DNA from: Vreelandella malpeensis
GTDB taxonomy: Bacteria; Pseudomonadota; Gammaproteobacteria; Pseudomonadales; Halomonadaceae
Direction of reading: 5' to 3'
Length of the DNA: 64,000 nt
Assembly (NCBI RefSeq): GCF_020622355.1
Contig: NZ_WHVL01000001.1
Coordinates: forward strand, 124,001 to 188,000
A program made the translations under genes and the position numbers. Positions within the stretch are counted from its first letter, which is position 1. Each line of letters opens with the position of its first letter. Below the pieces are notes generated by a model. That model did no database searches and was not told where the DNA came from. It saw nothing but the letters and a program-made list of their open reading frames with translations. This document shows, one piece after another, positions 1 to 14,673 of the stretch.

Positions 1-2665
1 TGATCAGCCCCGTCACCACGTCCACCGACGGGCGCTGGGTGGCGAGGATCAAGTGGATACCTGCCGCACGCGCCTTCTGGGCCAACCGCGCGATCAGCTC
101 CTCGACTTTCTTGCCGACGATCATGAACATGTCGGCGAACTCGTCGATCACCACCACGATATAGGGCAGCTTCTCGAGCACTGGCGGGGTCTGGTGAACC
201 TCCCAGGGCTGCGGTTCCCACAGCGGGTCCGCCACCTGGGCGCCGGCGCGCTCGGCTTCGTCCAGGCGCGCGTTGAAGCCGGCGATGTTGCGCACGCCCA
301 TCGCTGCCATCAGCTTGTAGCGCCGCTCCATTTCCGCCACGCACCAGCGCAGGCTGTTGGCGGCTTCCTTCATGTCGGTGACTACCGGGGCCAGAAGGTG
401 CGGGATGCCATCGTAGACCGACAACTCAAGCATCTTCGGGTCGACCATGATCAGCTTGAGCTCGTCGGGCTTGGCCTTGAGCAGCATCGAGATGAGCATG
501 GCGTTGACGCCGACGGACTTGCCCGAACCGGTGGTGCCGGCCACCAGCAGGTGGGGCATCTTGCCCAGGTTCGCGACCACCGGGCCGCCGCCGATGTCCT
601 GGCCGAGCGCCATGGTCAAAGGCGAGCTCTCCTGCTGGTAGCGGTCGGAATCGATCACCTCGCGCAGGCGGATCATCGCCCGGTGCGGGTTGGGAATCTC
701 GATGCCCACCGTGGGACGGCCGGGAATCACCTCGACCACGCGCACGCTCTTGACCATCAGCGAGCGCGCCAGATCCTTGGCGAGGTTGCTGATCTTCGAG
801 ACCTTCACGCCAGCGGCGGGCTTGATCTCGAAGCGGGTGATGACCGGGCCCGGCCAGGTGTCGACGACTTCCGCCTTGACACCGTACTCGCGCAGGCGCA
901 CCTCGAGCAGTTCGGCCATGTCGGCGAGCTGCTCCTCGGTGTAGTTCGGCTGGTGCGGCTCCGGCGGGGTCAGAAGCTGCAGGCTCGGCACCTCGCCTTC
1001 GGGCTCCTCGAGGGGCTCGAACGCCGGGCGCTGGCTCTGCAGATGCTCAACGGTCCAGAGCGTCGGGCCGTTGTCCGGTTCCGGCTCGACGGACTCCGAG
1101 GCGAAGGTCGGCTCCTGGCGAACGGCGCGCGGCTCAGGCGCAAGCTCCGGCTCGTCGTCCTCGTCCCACACCGGCTCCGGCACCACTTCCGGCACGCGCC
1201 GGGGCGGGGGCTCGACATCGACGCGGTCGGTCGCAAGCGGTGCGCCGAACACGGGCGATGCGGGCGCTTCTTTGCGCGGCGCCTCTGGCGGCTCGCTGGC
1301 GTTTAGGGCGTCGGCTGCGGCGTCGCTGTCATCGTCGATACCGTCATTGTCGATATAGAAGCGCGCAGCGCTCACCGGCGCCTCGTCGCGAGCGGAGATC
1401 GCGAAGGCCTCGGCGCGCGGCTCGATGGCAGATGCTTCGGGCTCACGGTCGAGAGGTGTCTCGGGCTCGACGGCGGGCGCGGGCGTTTCGGGCTTGATCG
1501 CCTCGGCGTGCTCACTCGGCGCCACGCGCTCGGGGGCCTCGGACGCTACCTCGGGGTCGACCGTCAGCGAAGGCTCGGCCTTGACCCGTTCGACCTTGGC
1601 GGGCGCCACTGGTACCGGCGTGTCGCGGCGTGCGGCCAGGGGCGCCTCGACGGCGGACGCGGCTTCTTCCTGCCGCGCGGGCGGCGGCGTGTAGGCCTTG
1701 TCGGTCGCCTCCCAGGGGATGGAGGTGTCGGTCACCGTGTCGTCATCCGCGCTGAAGGCCATCATGCTCGGCTCGCGACGCCCCTGTTCGCGCGGGCGCA
1801 CCTTGGCGGGTGGCGCGTTCTGCTCGACGGCGACGGGTGCCGGCGTCTCTTGCTCTTGCTCAATATCGCGAGCTTTGTTGTCCTCGCGGGTACGCTCCTT
1901 GAACTTGCGCGACGCCTCGCGGGCCGCAGCCTTGATCGACTTGCGGTCCTCGCGCTTCTGGCGAGCGCGGGCGCGACGGGCACCGAACCAGCCACCGATG
2001 CGGCAAAGCCGCTTGCCCACCTCGTCGGCCACGTTGAGCCACGACATGCCGGAGAACAGCGGAAAGCCGATCAGGATCAGGGCAGCGGCAATCAGCCCCA
2101 CCCCACCGCTGCCGACCAGCGGCCTGAGCGTGGCCACCAGCCCCTCGCCCAGGATGCCGCCGGAAGCGTAGGGAAGAATGCTCTGCGGGTGATAGAAGTG
2201 CAGCGCGCCAAGGGTGGTGGTGCCGAACATCAGAAGCACCAGGCCACCGGCGTGCACCGCGATGGCGACCGGGTCGAGCTCGAAGCGTACCTGGCGCGAG
2301 CGCATCAACCACCAGGCGGCGAAGCCGAACATGCCGGGCCACCACAGGGCACTGGCGCCGAGCAGGGAGTAGAGCACGTCCGCAAGCCAGGCGCCCACCG
2401 GGCCCATCCAGTTACGCACGTCGGTTTCCGGACCTTGATAGGACCAGCCGGGGTCTGCCGGGTGATAGCTGAACAGGGCCAGCAGCAGAAATACGCACAC
2501 GGCCAGCAGGACTACCACCACGCCTTCGCGCAGGGAGCCCTGCAGGCGCAATCCGAAACGCCGCGCCGTGTCCTTCGCGGCCTTGACCCGGGTCGATTGG
2601 GCCGACGTCGAGGGTCGACGCGAACCGCGCTGCGTTCGCTTGTCTACCGTCTTATTCACTTTCAA
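1..2665 (-). CDS. ftsK: DNA translocase FtsK (C-terminus beyond window)
   Basis: These are the first 888 codons of the septal DNA pump that couples chromosome segregation to division; the gene runs off the left edge. Hydrophobic segments in the first ~200 residues form the membrane anchor. A long Pro/Glu/Ala-rich linker follows, then the RecA-like motor with Walker A GTTGSGKS, Walker B region [10 protein letters not shown] and [12 protein letters not shown] just before the edge. The KOPS-reading gamma domain is therefore outside the window. I chose TTG at 2665 because GGGAG lies 6 nt upstream; GTG at 2659 is an in-frame alternative. It is divergent from aat across about 160 bp that must hold both promoters. 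Confidence 0.95.
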   Translation of the reverse strand, partial: MKVNKTVDKRTQRGSRRPSTSAQSTRVKAAKDTARRFGLRLQGSLREGVVVVLLAVCVFLLLALFSYHPADPGWSYQGPETDVRNWMGPVGAWLADVLYSLLGASALWWPGMFGFAAWWLMRSRQVRFELDPVAIAVHAGGLVLLMFGTTTLGALHFYHPQSILPYASGGILGEGLVATLRPLVGSGGVGLIAAALILIGFPLFSGMSWLNVADEVGKRLCRIGGWFGARRARARQKREDRKSIKAAAREASRKFKERTREDNKARDIEQEQETPAPVAVEQNAPPAKVRPREQGRREPSMMAFSADDDTVTDTSIPWEATDKAYTPPPARQEEAASAVEAPLAARRDTPVPVAPAKVERVKAEPSLTVDPEVASEAPERVAPSEHAEAIKPETPAPAVEPETPLDREPEASAIEPRAEAFAISARDEAPVSAARFYIDNDGIDDDSDAAADALNASEPPEAPRKEAPASPVFGAPLATDRVDVEPPPRRVPEVVPEPVWDEDDEPELAPEPRAVRQEPTFASESVEPEPDNGPTLWTVEHLQSQRPAFEPLEEPEGEVPSLQLLTPPEPHQPNYTEEQLADMAELLEVRLREYGVKAEVVDTWPGPVITRFEIKPAAGVKVSKISNLAKDLARSLMVKSVRVVEVIPGRPTVGIEIPNPHRAMIRLREVIDSDRYQQESSPLTMALGQDIGGGPVVANLGKMPHLLVAGTTGSGKSVGVNAMLISMLLKAKPDELKLIMVDPKMLELSVYDGIPHLLAPVVTDMKEAANSLRWCVAEMERRYKLMAAMGVRNIAGFNARLDEAERAGAQVADPLWEPQPWEVHQTPPVLEKLPYIVVVIDEFADMFMIVGKKVEELIARLAQKARAAGIHLILATQRPSVDVVTGLI

Positions 2666-2828
2666 GCGATTCTCCCTTTACACCTGGTGGCGTCGTTCAT
2701 CCACTTGCGAGTTTGCATCATACCGACCATCCTTGCGCCGTCACAGCGCCTGTCGTCAAGAGCCGTGCTCTTGTCATGTTGCTCGTAAAGCCCCGTTCCA
2801 TCAGCGCCCAACAAGAGGAGCCGCCTCG

Positions 2829-3575
2829 ATGCTACCCTGGCTTGCATCGCCCATTCCCGCCTTCCCGAACACGGCCATGGCGCTCGATACGCCCAACGGG
2901 CTGCTGGCCGCCGGCGGCGAGCTGTCGCCGACCTGGCTGGTCCACGCCTACCGACAGGGTATCTTCCCCTGGTACAGCGACGACGACCCGATTCTCTGGT
3001 GGAGCCCGAATCCGCGCATGGTGCTGGCCCCTGCCGAGTTCCGCCTGCGCCGCAGCCTGGCGAAGCGGCTACGCAATGGTGGCTTTCACGTGACGCTGAA
3101 TCAAGACTTCGATCGGATCATTCACGCCTGCGCCGCGCCGCGCCAAGGCGAACCGGGCACCTGGATCAATCCCGAGATGCGCGCCGCCTACCAGGCGCTG
3201 CACGCACTCGGCATCGCCCACAGCATCGAGGTTCGTCACGGCGACCACCTGGTGGGTGGGCTCTACGGCCTTGCCATGGGGCCGGTCTTTTTCGGCGAGT
3301 CGATGTTCTCGAGCGCCCCGGACGCCTCGAAGATCGCGCTGGCGCACCTGGCCCGCGCCATGTCGGACAACGGCGGCCGCCTGATCGATTGCCAGATGCA
3401 TACCTCCCACCTGGAGCGCCTGGGGGCTGCCCCCATCGCCCGCGAGACGTTCATCGGCTATCTTGATCAATGGCTGCCGGAAAAAGCGTTCGCGCCGACC
3501 AAGCACGGCGCGACGGTCCCCGACGTGCCTGCATCGCCCTGGCTCGACGCCATTCCCGACGCCTATAGCCGCTAG
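2829..3575 (+). CDS. aat: Leucyl/phenylalanyl-tRNA--protein transferase
   Basis: 248 residues, the usual length for Aat. The cytosolic enzyme moves Leu or Phe from aminoacyl-tRNA to the N-terminus of proteins starting with Arg or Lys, creating a primary N-degron. Family hallmarks are visible: GLLAAGGELS and YRQGIFPWY near the N-terminus, WWSPNPRMVL, then GGLYGLAMG, FFGESMFS and the C-terminal DCQMHTSHLERLGA. The frame is open further upstream, but ATG 2829 has AGGAG 8 nt before it and begins exactly at the family N-terminus. bpt follows after 22 bp, so the two are likely cotranscribed. See the clpA and clpS entries for the functional partners. Confidence 0.97.
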   Translation: MLPWLASPIPAFPNTAMALDTPNGLLAAGGELSPTWLVHAYRQGIFPWYSDDDPILWWSPNPRMVLAPAEFRLRRSLAKRLRNGGFHVTLNQDFDRIIHACAAPRQGEPGTWINPEMRAAYQALHALGIAHSIEVRHGDHLVGGLYGLAMGPVFFGESMFSSAPDASKIALAHLARAMSDNGGRLIDCQMHTSHLERLGAAPIARETFIGYLDQWLPEKAFAPTKHGATVPDVPASPWLDAIPDAYSR

Positions 3576-3597
3576 CCTACATTCAAGGAGGTGGATC

Positions 3598-4332
3598 GTG
3601 AGCAGCAGCGCCCCCCGCCGTCCGGTACGGGATCTACGTTTTTTCCTTACCGTACCCCACCGCTGCAGCTACCTGCAGGAACAGGAAGCGACCACGCTGT
3701 TCCTGGATCCGAAGGAGGCGCCGGCCAGTGGTGTCTACGAGGCGCTGTCGCTGCTGGGCTTTCGACGCAGCGGACGCCACCTCTATCGACCGCACTGCGA
3801 CGGCTGCCAGGCGTGCCAGTCGGTGCGCATTCCCGTGGCGGAGTTCAGCCCCGGGCGCACCCAGCGCAAGATCGCACGGCGCAACGCCGATGTTACCACG
3901 CAAGTCGTGCCGGCACGCCTTAAATCGGCGCACTACGCCCTCTACGCGAACTACATTCGCGCGCGCCACAGCGACGGCGACATGTACCCGCCGAGCCAGG
4001 AGCAGTACCGTACCTTTCTGACCCTCGACGAGCCCTACGCCAAGCTGCTCGAGTTCTATCTCGGCGACCGGCTGGTCGGCGTCAGCGCCTTCGACGAGCT
4101 GGAGCATGGACTCTCGGCGATCTATACCTTCTTCGATGTCGACGACGCCCTCGAGCGGCGCTCGCTGGGCACGTTTGCCATCCTCAGGCTCGTCGAACTC
4201 TGCCGCGAGCGAGGACTTTCGCACCTGTACCTGGGCTACTGGATCGAGGCGTGTCGGAAGATGCGCTACAAGCAGGCGTTCTCGCCGCTGGAGGTGCTGG
4301 ACGGACGTCACTGGCGACGCTTGATTCGCTAG
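3598..4332 (+). CDS. bpt: Aspartate/glutamate leucyltransferase (Bpt, ATE family)
   Basis: 244 residues. Bpt attaches Leu to proteins with N-terminal Asp or Glu and so makes secondary destabilising residues into ClpS-recognised ones. Visible family features are the Cys-rich N-terminal part (HRCSYLQ, then HCDGCQACQSVRIP), the RxQRKIARRN basic stretch, and the C-terminal core with LGYWIEACRKMRYK. The start is GTG 3598: the AAGGAGGTGGATC ribosome site sits just before it, and the longer frame upstream overlaps aat. It complements Aat, which acts on basic N-termini, so both bacterial N-degron branches are encoded here side by side. Confidence 0.95.
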   Translation: MSSSAPRRPVRDLRFFLTVPHRCSYLQEQEATTLFLDPKEAPASGVYEALSLLGFRRSGRHLYRPHCDGCQACQSVRIPVAEFSPGRTQRKIARRNADVTTQVVPARLKSAHYALYANYIRARHSDGDMYPPSQEQYRTFLTLDEPYAKLLEFYLGDRLVGVSAFDELEHGLSAIYTFFDVDDALERRSLGTFAILRLVELCRERGLSHLYLGYWIEACRKMRYKQAFSPLEVLDGRHWRRLIR

Positions 4333-4351
4333 ATCGGCGCGCTTTTTTGCC

Positions 4352-4380
4352 TTGACGCCAGGCTTGCGGCACAATATGGC
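4352..4380 (+). promoter_or_regulatory. Possible infA promoter
   Basis: TTGACG at 4352-4357 followed 17 bp later by TATGGC at 4375-4380, in the 138 bp gap before infA. The -10 is weak; this is a pattern match only. Confidence 0.3.
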
Positions 4381-4470
4381 GCTGTTTGGTCGCCCCTTGT
4401 AAACTAGGGGAGGCTAACTACTCTGTTAGTTGGTTAATCAATGACGTTCGCTAAGTGAGGATTTGCCTAT

Positions 4471-4689
4471 ATGGCACGTGAAGACCATATTGAAATGGAA
4501 GGCGTCATCGTCGACACCCTTCCCAACACCATGTTTCGTGTCGAACTCGAGAACGGCCACGTCGTGACGGCCCACATCTCCGGCAAGATGCGCAAGAACT
4601 ACATTCGCATCCTGACCGGCGACAAGGTCAAGGTGGAATTGACGCCCTACGATCTCTCCAAGGGACGCATCGTCTACCGTTCGCGCTGA
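4471..4689 (+). CDS. infA: Translation initiation factor IF-1
   Basis: 72 residues, identical in length to the E. coli protein. IF-1 is a single OB-fold protein that binds the ribosomal A site and helps IF-2 and IF-3 during initiation. The whole chain is recognisable: [38 protein letters not shown] and the terminal [14 protein letters not shown] weak GTGAGGAT ribosome site lies upstream of ATG 4471. infA lies between bpt and the converging clpA gene, the order seen in many gammaproteobacteria. Confidence 0.98.
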   Translation: MAREDHIEMEGVIVDTLPNTMFRVELENGHVVTAHISGKMRKNYIRILTGDKVKVELTPYDLSKGRIVYRSR

Positions 4690-4743
4690 TCGCCCTCCCC
4701 TCTCGCGGGCTCCTTCCTGCGAGCGACTCTTTATACGGCGCCT

Positions 4744-4775
4744 TAAAACGACAACGCCCCGTCAGTGACAGGGCG
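4744..4775 (-). terminator. Terminator of clpA
   Basis: On the minus strand CGCCCTGTC, loop ACT and GACGGGGCG form a 9-bp stem (with one G:T pair). TTGTCGTTTT follows. It sits just past the clpA stop. Confidence 0.8.
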
Positions 4776-4799
4776 CTGTACACATGCTGGCTCAACGCC

Positions 4800-7076
4800 T
4801 CACGGCGCATCCGCCATTTCAGACTCGGTGGATAGCGAAAGCTCGCCCTCCTCGAGACTCACGTGCACGATACCGCCGTGCTCGGCCAGCTCGCCGAACA
4901 GGATCATTTCGGCCAGCGGCTTCTTCAGCTTCTCCTGGATCAGGCGGGCCATCGGGCGCGCCCCCATATCCGGATCGTAGCCCTTCTCCGCCAGCCAGTC
5001 GCGCGCAGTATCGTCCACGTCGAGCTGGACGCGCTTCTCGTCGAGCTGAGCCTGGAGTTCAATCAGGAACTTGTCGACGACATTGCGCACCACCGACATC
5101 GGCAGCGAATGGAACTGGATGATACCGTCAAGCCGGTTGCGGAACTCCGGCGAGAAGGTACGGCGAATCACTTCCATTGCATCCGTCGAATGATCCTGGC
5201 TCTGGAAACCGATCGAGCGGCGCGACGCCTGTTCGGCCCCGGCGTTCGAGGTCATGATCAGGATCACGTGGCGGAAGTCCGCCTCGCGGCCGTTGTTGTC
5301 GGTCAGGCGGCCGTGATCCATGACCTGCAAGAGCAGGTTGAAGACTTCCGGATGCGCCTTCTCGATCTCGTCGAGCAGCAGCACGCAGTGCGGCTGCTTG
5401 TTGACCGCCTCGGTCAGAAGCCCGCCCTGATCGTACCCCACGTACCCGGGCGGCGCGCCGATCAGACGTGACACCGTGTGGCGCTCCATGTACTCGGACA
5501 TGTCGAAGCGCACCAGATCGATGCCCATGATGTGGGCGAGCTGCTTGGCGACCTCGGTCTTGCCCACCCCGGTGGGGCCGGCAAACAGGAAGCTGCCTAC
5601 CGGCTTGTCCGGCGCCTTGAGGCCGGCGCGGGAGAGCTTGATGGCGGCAGAGAGCGAGTCGATCGCCTCGTCCTGACCGAACACCAGCATCTTGAGATCG
5701 CGGTCGAGCTTTTCAAGCAGCTTGCGATCCGAGCTCGACACGCTCTTTGGCGGAATCCGTGCGATGGACGCCACCACGGCTTCGACCTGGTCGACATCGA
5801 TGGTATCAACGCGCATCTCGGAGGGCAGCATGCGCTGGTGAGCACCGGCCTCGTCGATCACGTCGATCGCCTTGTCCGGCAGGTGGCGGTCGTTGATGTA
5901 ACGATCAGCCAGGCGCGCCGCGCTCTCGAGCGCCGCATCGGTGTACTTGAGTTCGTGATGCTCCTCGAAGCGCGAGCGCAGCCCCTTGAGGATCTTGATG
6001 GTGTCCTCGACCGAGGGCGCTGGCACATCGACCTTCTGGAAACGACGGGCGAGCGCGCGATCCTTCTCGAAGATGCCACGAAACTCCTGGAACGTGGTCG
6101 AACCGATGCAACGCAGCTCACCGGAGGAGAGTAACGGCTTCAAGAGGTTCGAGGCGTCCATGACGCCGCCGGAGGCCGCTCCAGCACCGATCACGGTGTG
6201 GATCTCGTCAATGAATAGAATCGCGTTGGGCTGCTTCTTGAGCTCGCCGAGAAGGCTCTTCAGGCGCTTCTCGAAGTCGCCGCGGTACTTGGTACCGGCG
6301 AGCAGTGCGCCCATGTCCAGCGAGTAGACCACCGCGTCGGAGATGACCTCGGGCACGTCCTCCTCGACGATACGCTTGGCCAGGCCCTCGGCAATGGCGG
6401 TCTTGCCCACGCCGGCCTCGCCCACCAGCAGCGGGTTGTTCTTGCGCCGCCGGGCAAGAATCTGCACCACGCGCTCGAGCTCGTGATCGCGCCCTATCAG
6501 CGGATCGATCTTGCCAAGACGCGCTTGCTCGTTGAGGTTGGTGGCGTAGCCGGTCAGCGGATGCGCGCCGCCCTCGGCACTCGTCTCTTCCACATCCTCG
6601 CCTTCCTGCTGGGAGGAAGAATTGGTCGAACCATGGCCGGACACCTTGGAAATGCCGTGGGCGATATAGTTGACCGCATCGACCCGGGCCACGTTCTGCT
6701 GTTTCAGGAAATAGACGGCCTGGCTCTCCTGCTCGGAGAAGATAGCAACCAGTACATTGGCGCCGTTGACTTCGCTCTTGCCGGATGACTGTACGTGAAA
6801 CACCGCGCGCTGGAGCACGCGCTGGAAACCGAGGGTGGGCTGCGTCTCGCGCTCGCTCTGCCCTTCGGGAATCAGAGGGGTGGTGGAATTGATGAAATCC
6901 TGCAAATCGGAGCGCAGCTTGTCGAGGTTGGCGCCGCACGCCTTCAACACGTCGATGGCCGAGGCGTTGTCCAGCAGTGCCAGGAGCAGGTGCTCCACGG
7001 TCATGAACTCGTGGCGCTTCGAGCGAGCCACGGTAAAGGCCGTGTTCAGGGTCAGTTCAAGTTCTTTGCTCAGCAT
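4800..7076 (-). CDS. clpA: ATP-dependent Clp protease ATP-binding subunit ClpA
   Basis: 758 residues, as in E. coli ClpA. The hexameric unfoldase feeds substrates into ClpP and takes N-degron substrates from ClpS. The N-terminal ~145 residues are the Clp-N repeat domain that docks ClpS. A polar Ser/Glu/Gly-rich linker follows, then two AAA+ modules with Walker A sequences GEAGVGKT (near residue 215) and GPTGVGKT (near residue 495). The ClpP-docking loop is present as SIGF in the second module. ATG 7076 is preceded by AAGGGGA. clpS is 189 bp upstream on the same strand. No clpP is in the window. Confidence 0.97.
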   Translation of the reverse strand: MLSKELELTLNTAFTVARSKRHEFMTVEHLLLALLDNASAIDVLKACGANLDKLRSDLQDFINSTTPLIPEGQSERETQPTLGFQRVLQRAVFHVQSSGKSEVNGANVLVAIFSEQESQAVYFLKQQNVARVDAVNYIAHGISKVSGHGSTNSSSQQEGEDVEETSAEGGAHPLTGYATNLNEQARLGKIDPLIGRDHELERVVQILARRRKNNPLLVGEAGVGKTAIAEGLAKRIVEEDVPEVISDAVVYSLDMGALLAGTKYRGDFEKRLKSLLGELKKQPNAILFIDEIHTVIGAGAASGGVMDASNLLKPLLSSGELRCIGSTTFQEFRGIFEKDRALARRFQKVDVPAPSVEDTIKILKGLRSRFEEHHELKYTDAALESAARLADRYINDRHLPDKAIDVIDEAGAHQRMLPSEMRVDTIDVDQVEAVVASIARIPPKSVSSSDRKLLEKLDRDLKMLVFGQDEAIDSLSAAIKLSRAGLKAPDKPVGSFLFAGPTGVGKTEVAKQLAHIMGIDLVRFDMSEYMERHTVSRLIGAPPGYVGYDQGGLLTEAVNKQPHCVLLLDEIEKAHPEVFNLLLQVMDHGRLTDNNGREADFRHVILIMTSNAGAEQASRRSIGFQSQDHSTDAMEVIRRTFSPEFRNRLDGIIQFHSLPMSVVRNVVDKFLIELQAQLDEKRVQLDVDDTARDWLAEKGYDPDMGARPMARLIQEKLKKPLAEMILFGELAEHGGIVHVSLEEGELSLSTESEMADAP

Positions 7077-7098
7077 GGCAGTCCCCTTTTCGCTACTA

Positions 7099-7121
7099 CC
7101 TAGGGTGGTTCGCCACCTAGG
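7099..7121 (-). other. Hairpin between clpS and clpA
   Basis: CCTAGGTGG and CCACCCTAGG pair with one bulged C around a CGAA loop, 20-odd bases upstream of the clpA start. No T-run follows, so it is more likely an mRNA processing or attenuation element than a full terminator. Confidence 0.45.
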
Positions 7122-7265
7122 ACTTGCGTCGGATCAGTTCGACCGACCGGTATCTTCAACATCGGGTACAAATGCCCCGCTTGCAAGGCCCGCCACTACT
7201 TTTTTTCAACGCGTCATGTCAAGCGGCAACCGCTCGAAATTCACCGGCAGCGCCGGGTCGAAAGG

Positions 7266-7634
7266 CTAATCGGCGGCTTCGATATCGCTCATCAAAGGAT
7301 GCTCGCATTCGCGGGCATACTCGTTTACCTGATGGCTCTTCGTTTCGGCGATATCGCGGGTGAAGATGCCACAGGTGCCCTTTCCCTGGGTATGCACGGC
7401 CAGCATGATCTCGACGGCCTTTTCGTTGTTCATGTTGAAAAAGCCTTGCAGCACCTCGATGACGAACTCCATCGGGGTGTAGTCGTCGTTGTGCAGCACC
7501 ACCTTGTAGAGCGGTGGCCTGGCAAGCTCGGGTTCTGCCGTCTGGACGTCAAGGTCGTCGTCGTACTCGGGCAAATCAGGGCGAGCCATGTTCAATACCG
7601 GGCGACGTACGCTCGGGCTTTCGAAGTTGGACAT
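7266..7634 (-). CDS. clpS: ATP-dependent Clp protease adaptor ClpS
   Basis: 122 residues with a disordered, acidic N-terminal extension of about 40 residues and the compact ClpS core. ClpS binds N-terminal Leu, Phe, Tyr and Trp and hands the protein to ClpA. The binding-pocket signature [12 protein letters not shown] is intact, as are the [13 protein letters not shown] and EYAREC segments. The ribosome site before ATG 7634 is poor; the second Met (codon 16) has none at all, so the longer form is kept. It is first in a clpS-clpA transcription unit. Confidence 0.96.
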   Translation of the reverse strand: MSNFESPSVRRPVLNMARPDLPEYDDDLDVQTAEPELARPPLYKVVLHNDDYTPMEFVIEVLQGFFNMNNEKAVEIMLAVHTQGKGTCGIFTRDIAETKSHQVNEYARECEHPLMSDIEAAD

Positions 7635-7675
7635 AGAGCTTTATCGTCTCTGCGCTGACCGGCGGCGCGTGCAAG

Positions 7676-7701
7676 CATGTCTGTGACAAACATGTCTGTG
7701 A
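7676..7701. repeat. Short tandem direct repeat upstream of clpS
   Basis: CATGTCTGTGA occurs at 7676-7686 and again at 7691-7701 (15-bp period) in the 188-bp gap between clpS and icd. It lies upstream of clpS, so it could be a regulator site. The gap has no gene; cspD, often found here in related bacteria, is absent. Confidence 0.4.
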
Positions 7702-7762
7702 TAAGACGCGCGCGTTCAGCAAGGGTTCATGGAAAACGCAAAATTATCATACTGAGAAAGAC

Positions 7763-7793
7763 AAAAAACCCCCGCCCGCCAGGCGGACGAGGG
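7763..7793 (-). terminator. Terminator of icd
   Basis: A GC-rich self-complementary stretch (CCCTCGTCCGCC against GGCGGGCGGGGG, some G:T pairs) followed on the minus strand by TTTTTT, 30 bases past the icd stop. Confidence 0.85.
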
Positions 7794-7822
7794 TCGATGC
7801 GGCCGTTTCAGGCGGGCAGGAT

Positions 7823-10063
<2,241 letters not shown>

Positions 10064-10285
10064 TTAACCTCGTTTTCTGTCGCTATGACTAAAATTTTCG
10101 GCGGCCATCAATGGGCCTGGCATGAAGCGCGGTGCCGCGCCAGGGTCGACGTTCGCTGCCACGCCGGTGGTGGCCGTCGCTATCGGCGCGACCGACGCCG
10201 ACGCTTGTTATCGGTTTCTGTCAGACCCAGCACTTTACTCCTTTATGCGATTGTCGACAAATTCACCCGGCCATACGAGAGCCCG

Positions 10286-10885
10286 ATGAGCACGCTCTAT
10301 CTCCTGCACAAGCCCTACCGGATGCTGTCCCAGTTCACCGACCGCGAGGGCCGTGCCACCCTCGCCGACGTCATCGACGTGCCTGGGGTCTACGCCGCCG
10401 GCCGGCTCGACTACGATTCGGAAGGCCTGCTGCTCTTGAGTGACGACGGCGCGCTAATCCACCGCATCGCCCACCCGCGCCACAAGCAGCCCAAGACCTA
10501 CTGGGCCCAGGTCGAAGGCGAGATCGACGCCACCGCCCTGGCGGCCCTGCGCGCGGGCGTCACGCTCAAGGATGGCCTTACGCTTCCCGCCAAGGCGCGG
10601 CGCATCCAGACGCCAGACCTCGCAGAACGCACTCCGCCCATCGAATCGAAGCGCCATCCGGTGACCAGCTGGCTGGAGCTGACCATCACCGAGGGCCGCA
10701 ACCGCCAGGTACGCCGCATGACCGCCCACGTCGGCTTTCCCACCCTGCGCCTGGTGCGCGCCGCCATCGGCGCCTGGCGCCTGGACGACCTGGCCCCGGG
10801 CCAGTGGCGCCGCCAGATCCTGCACGCCCCGAAACCCCCGGCCAAGCGACCGGGCGCCAAGCCGCGCCGGCGCTTCCCGTCATGA
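10286..10885 (+). CDS. rluE: 23S rRNA pseudouridine synthase, RluE type
   Basis: 199 residues of the RsuA/RluB-E family, without the N-terminal S4 domain, which is typical of RluE (23S rRNA U2457). The catalytic-Asp motif is GRLDYDSEGLLLL near residue 45, and the C-terminal motif GRNRQVRRMTAHVGFPTLRL is intact. The tail is Pro/Lys/Arg rich. The frame is open far upstream on this strand, but that is a shadow of icd; ATG 10286 begins at the family start (LYLLHKPYRMLSQF). The stop overlaps the nudJ start in an ATGA, so translation of the two is likely coupled. Confidence 0.93.
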   Translation: MSTLYLLHKPYRMLSQFTDREGRATLADVIDVPGVYAAGRLDYDSEGLLLLSDDGALIHRIAHPRHKQPKTYWAQVEGEIDATALAALRAGVTLKDGLTLPAKARRIQTPDLAERTPPIESKRHPVTSWLELTITEGRNRQVRRMTAHVGFPTLRLVRAAIGAWRLDDLAPGQWRRQILHAPKPPAKRPGAKPRRRFPS

Positions 10886-11319
10886 GCGCTCTCCACGTCA
10901 CCGTCGCCTGCGTGATCGAGCAGGGCGGCCGCTACCTGATGGTCGAGGAGGATCGCGGCGGCGCGCGAACCCTCTTCAACCAGCCGGCTGGGCATGTCGA
11001 GCCCGGCGAGGGCCCCCTTGCTGGCGCGCTGCGCGAAACGCGCGAGGAGACCGCCTGGCAGGTACGCCTGACACGCTACCTGGGGCTCTACGTGTTCCAC
11101 ACCCCGGGCAAGACCTTTCACAGCCACGGCTTTCTGGCCACGGCGGACACCTTTCTGGCCACGCCTCTGGACCCGGACATCCACGCCACCCACTGGCTGA
11201 GCCTTGAAGAGATTCGCGCGCTCCAAGCCGAGGGCCGCTTGCGAAGCTCCCTGGTCGTCACCCGCATCGAGGATGCCCTGGCCGGGCGCCACTACCCGCT
11301 GGCGGTGGTGCGGGAGTGA
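10882..11319 (+). CDS. nudJ: NUDIX hydrolase, NudJ type
   Basis: 145 residues. The Nudix box is readable as GHVEPGE, seven residues, then RETREET; Ala replaces the usual Gly near its end. NudJ-type enzymes hydrolyse nucleoside di- and triphosphates and HMP-PP in the cytosol. The N-terminus HVTVACVIEQGGRYLMVEE and the FNQPAGH lead-in to the box are characteristic. The start ATG overlaps the rluE stop by ATGA. The order rluE-nudJ-mnmA-hflD-purB is the same as in E. coli, which supports the assignment. Confidence 0.92.
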   Translation: MSALHVTVACVIEQGGRYLMVEEDRGGARTLFNQPAGHVEPGEGPLAGALRETREETAWQVRLTRYLGLYVFHTPGKTFHSHGFLATADTFLATPLDPDIHATHWLSLEEIRALQAEGRLRSSLVVTRIEDALAGRHYPLAVVRE

Positions 11320-11364
11320 ACACTCGAAGCGCCGGGGCCGCATCGTGTATAATCGCCGCCAATC

Positions 11365-11402
11365 GATAGTACTTGTTGATAGTCACTTGTTAGATAGTCA
11401 CT
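11365..11402 (+). repeat. Three imperfect direct repeats in the mnmA leader
   Basis: GATAGTACTTGTT (11365), GATAGTCACTTGTT (11378) and GATAGTCACT (11393) follow each other directly between a TATAAT (11348-11353) and the mnmA start. They fall in the probable 5' untranslated region. Confidence 0.5.
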
Positions 11403-11420
11403 CATTTTAAGAGGATGGCG

Positions 11421-14634
<3,214 letters not shown>

Positions 14635-14673
14635 GGCGCACCGCTCGACCACCCGTTCACCGAGGATATCGCC

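Noticed and set aside
53-1306. Long plus-strand open frame opposite ftsK
   Set aside because: It is a shadow of ftsK: the minus strand carries the full FtsK motor motifs, while the plus-strand product is low-complexity and resembles nothing.
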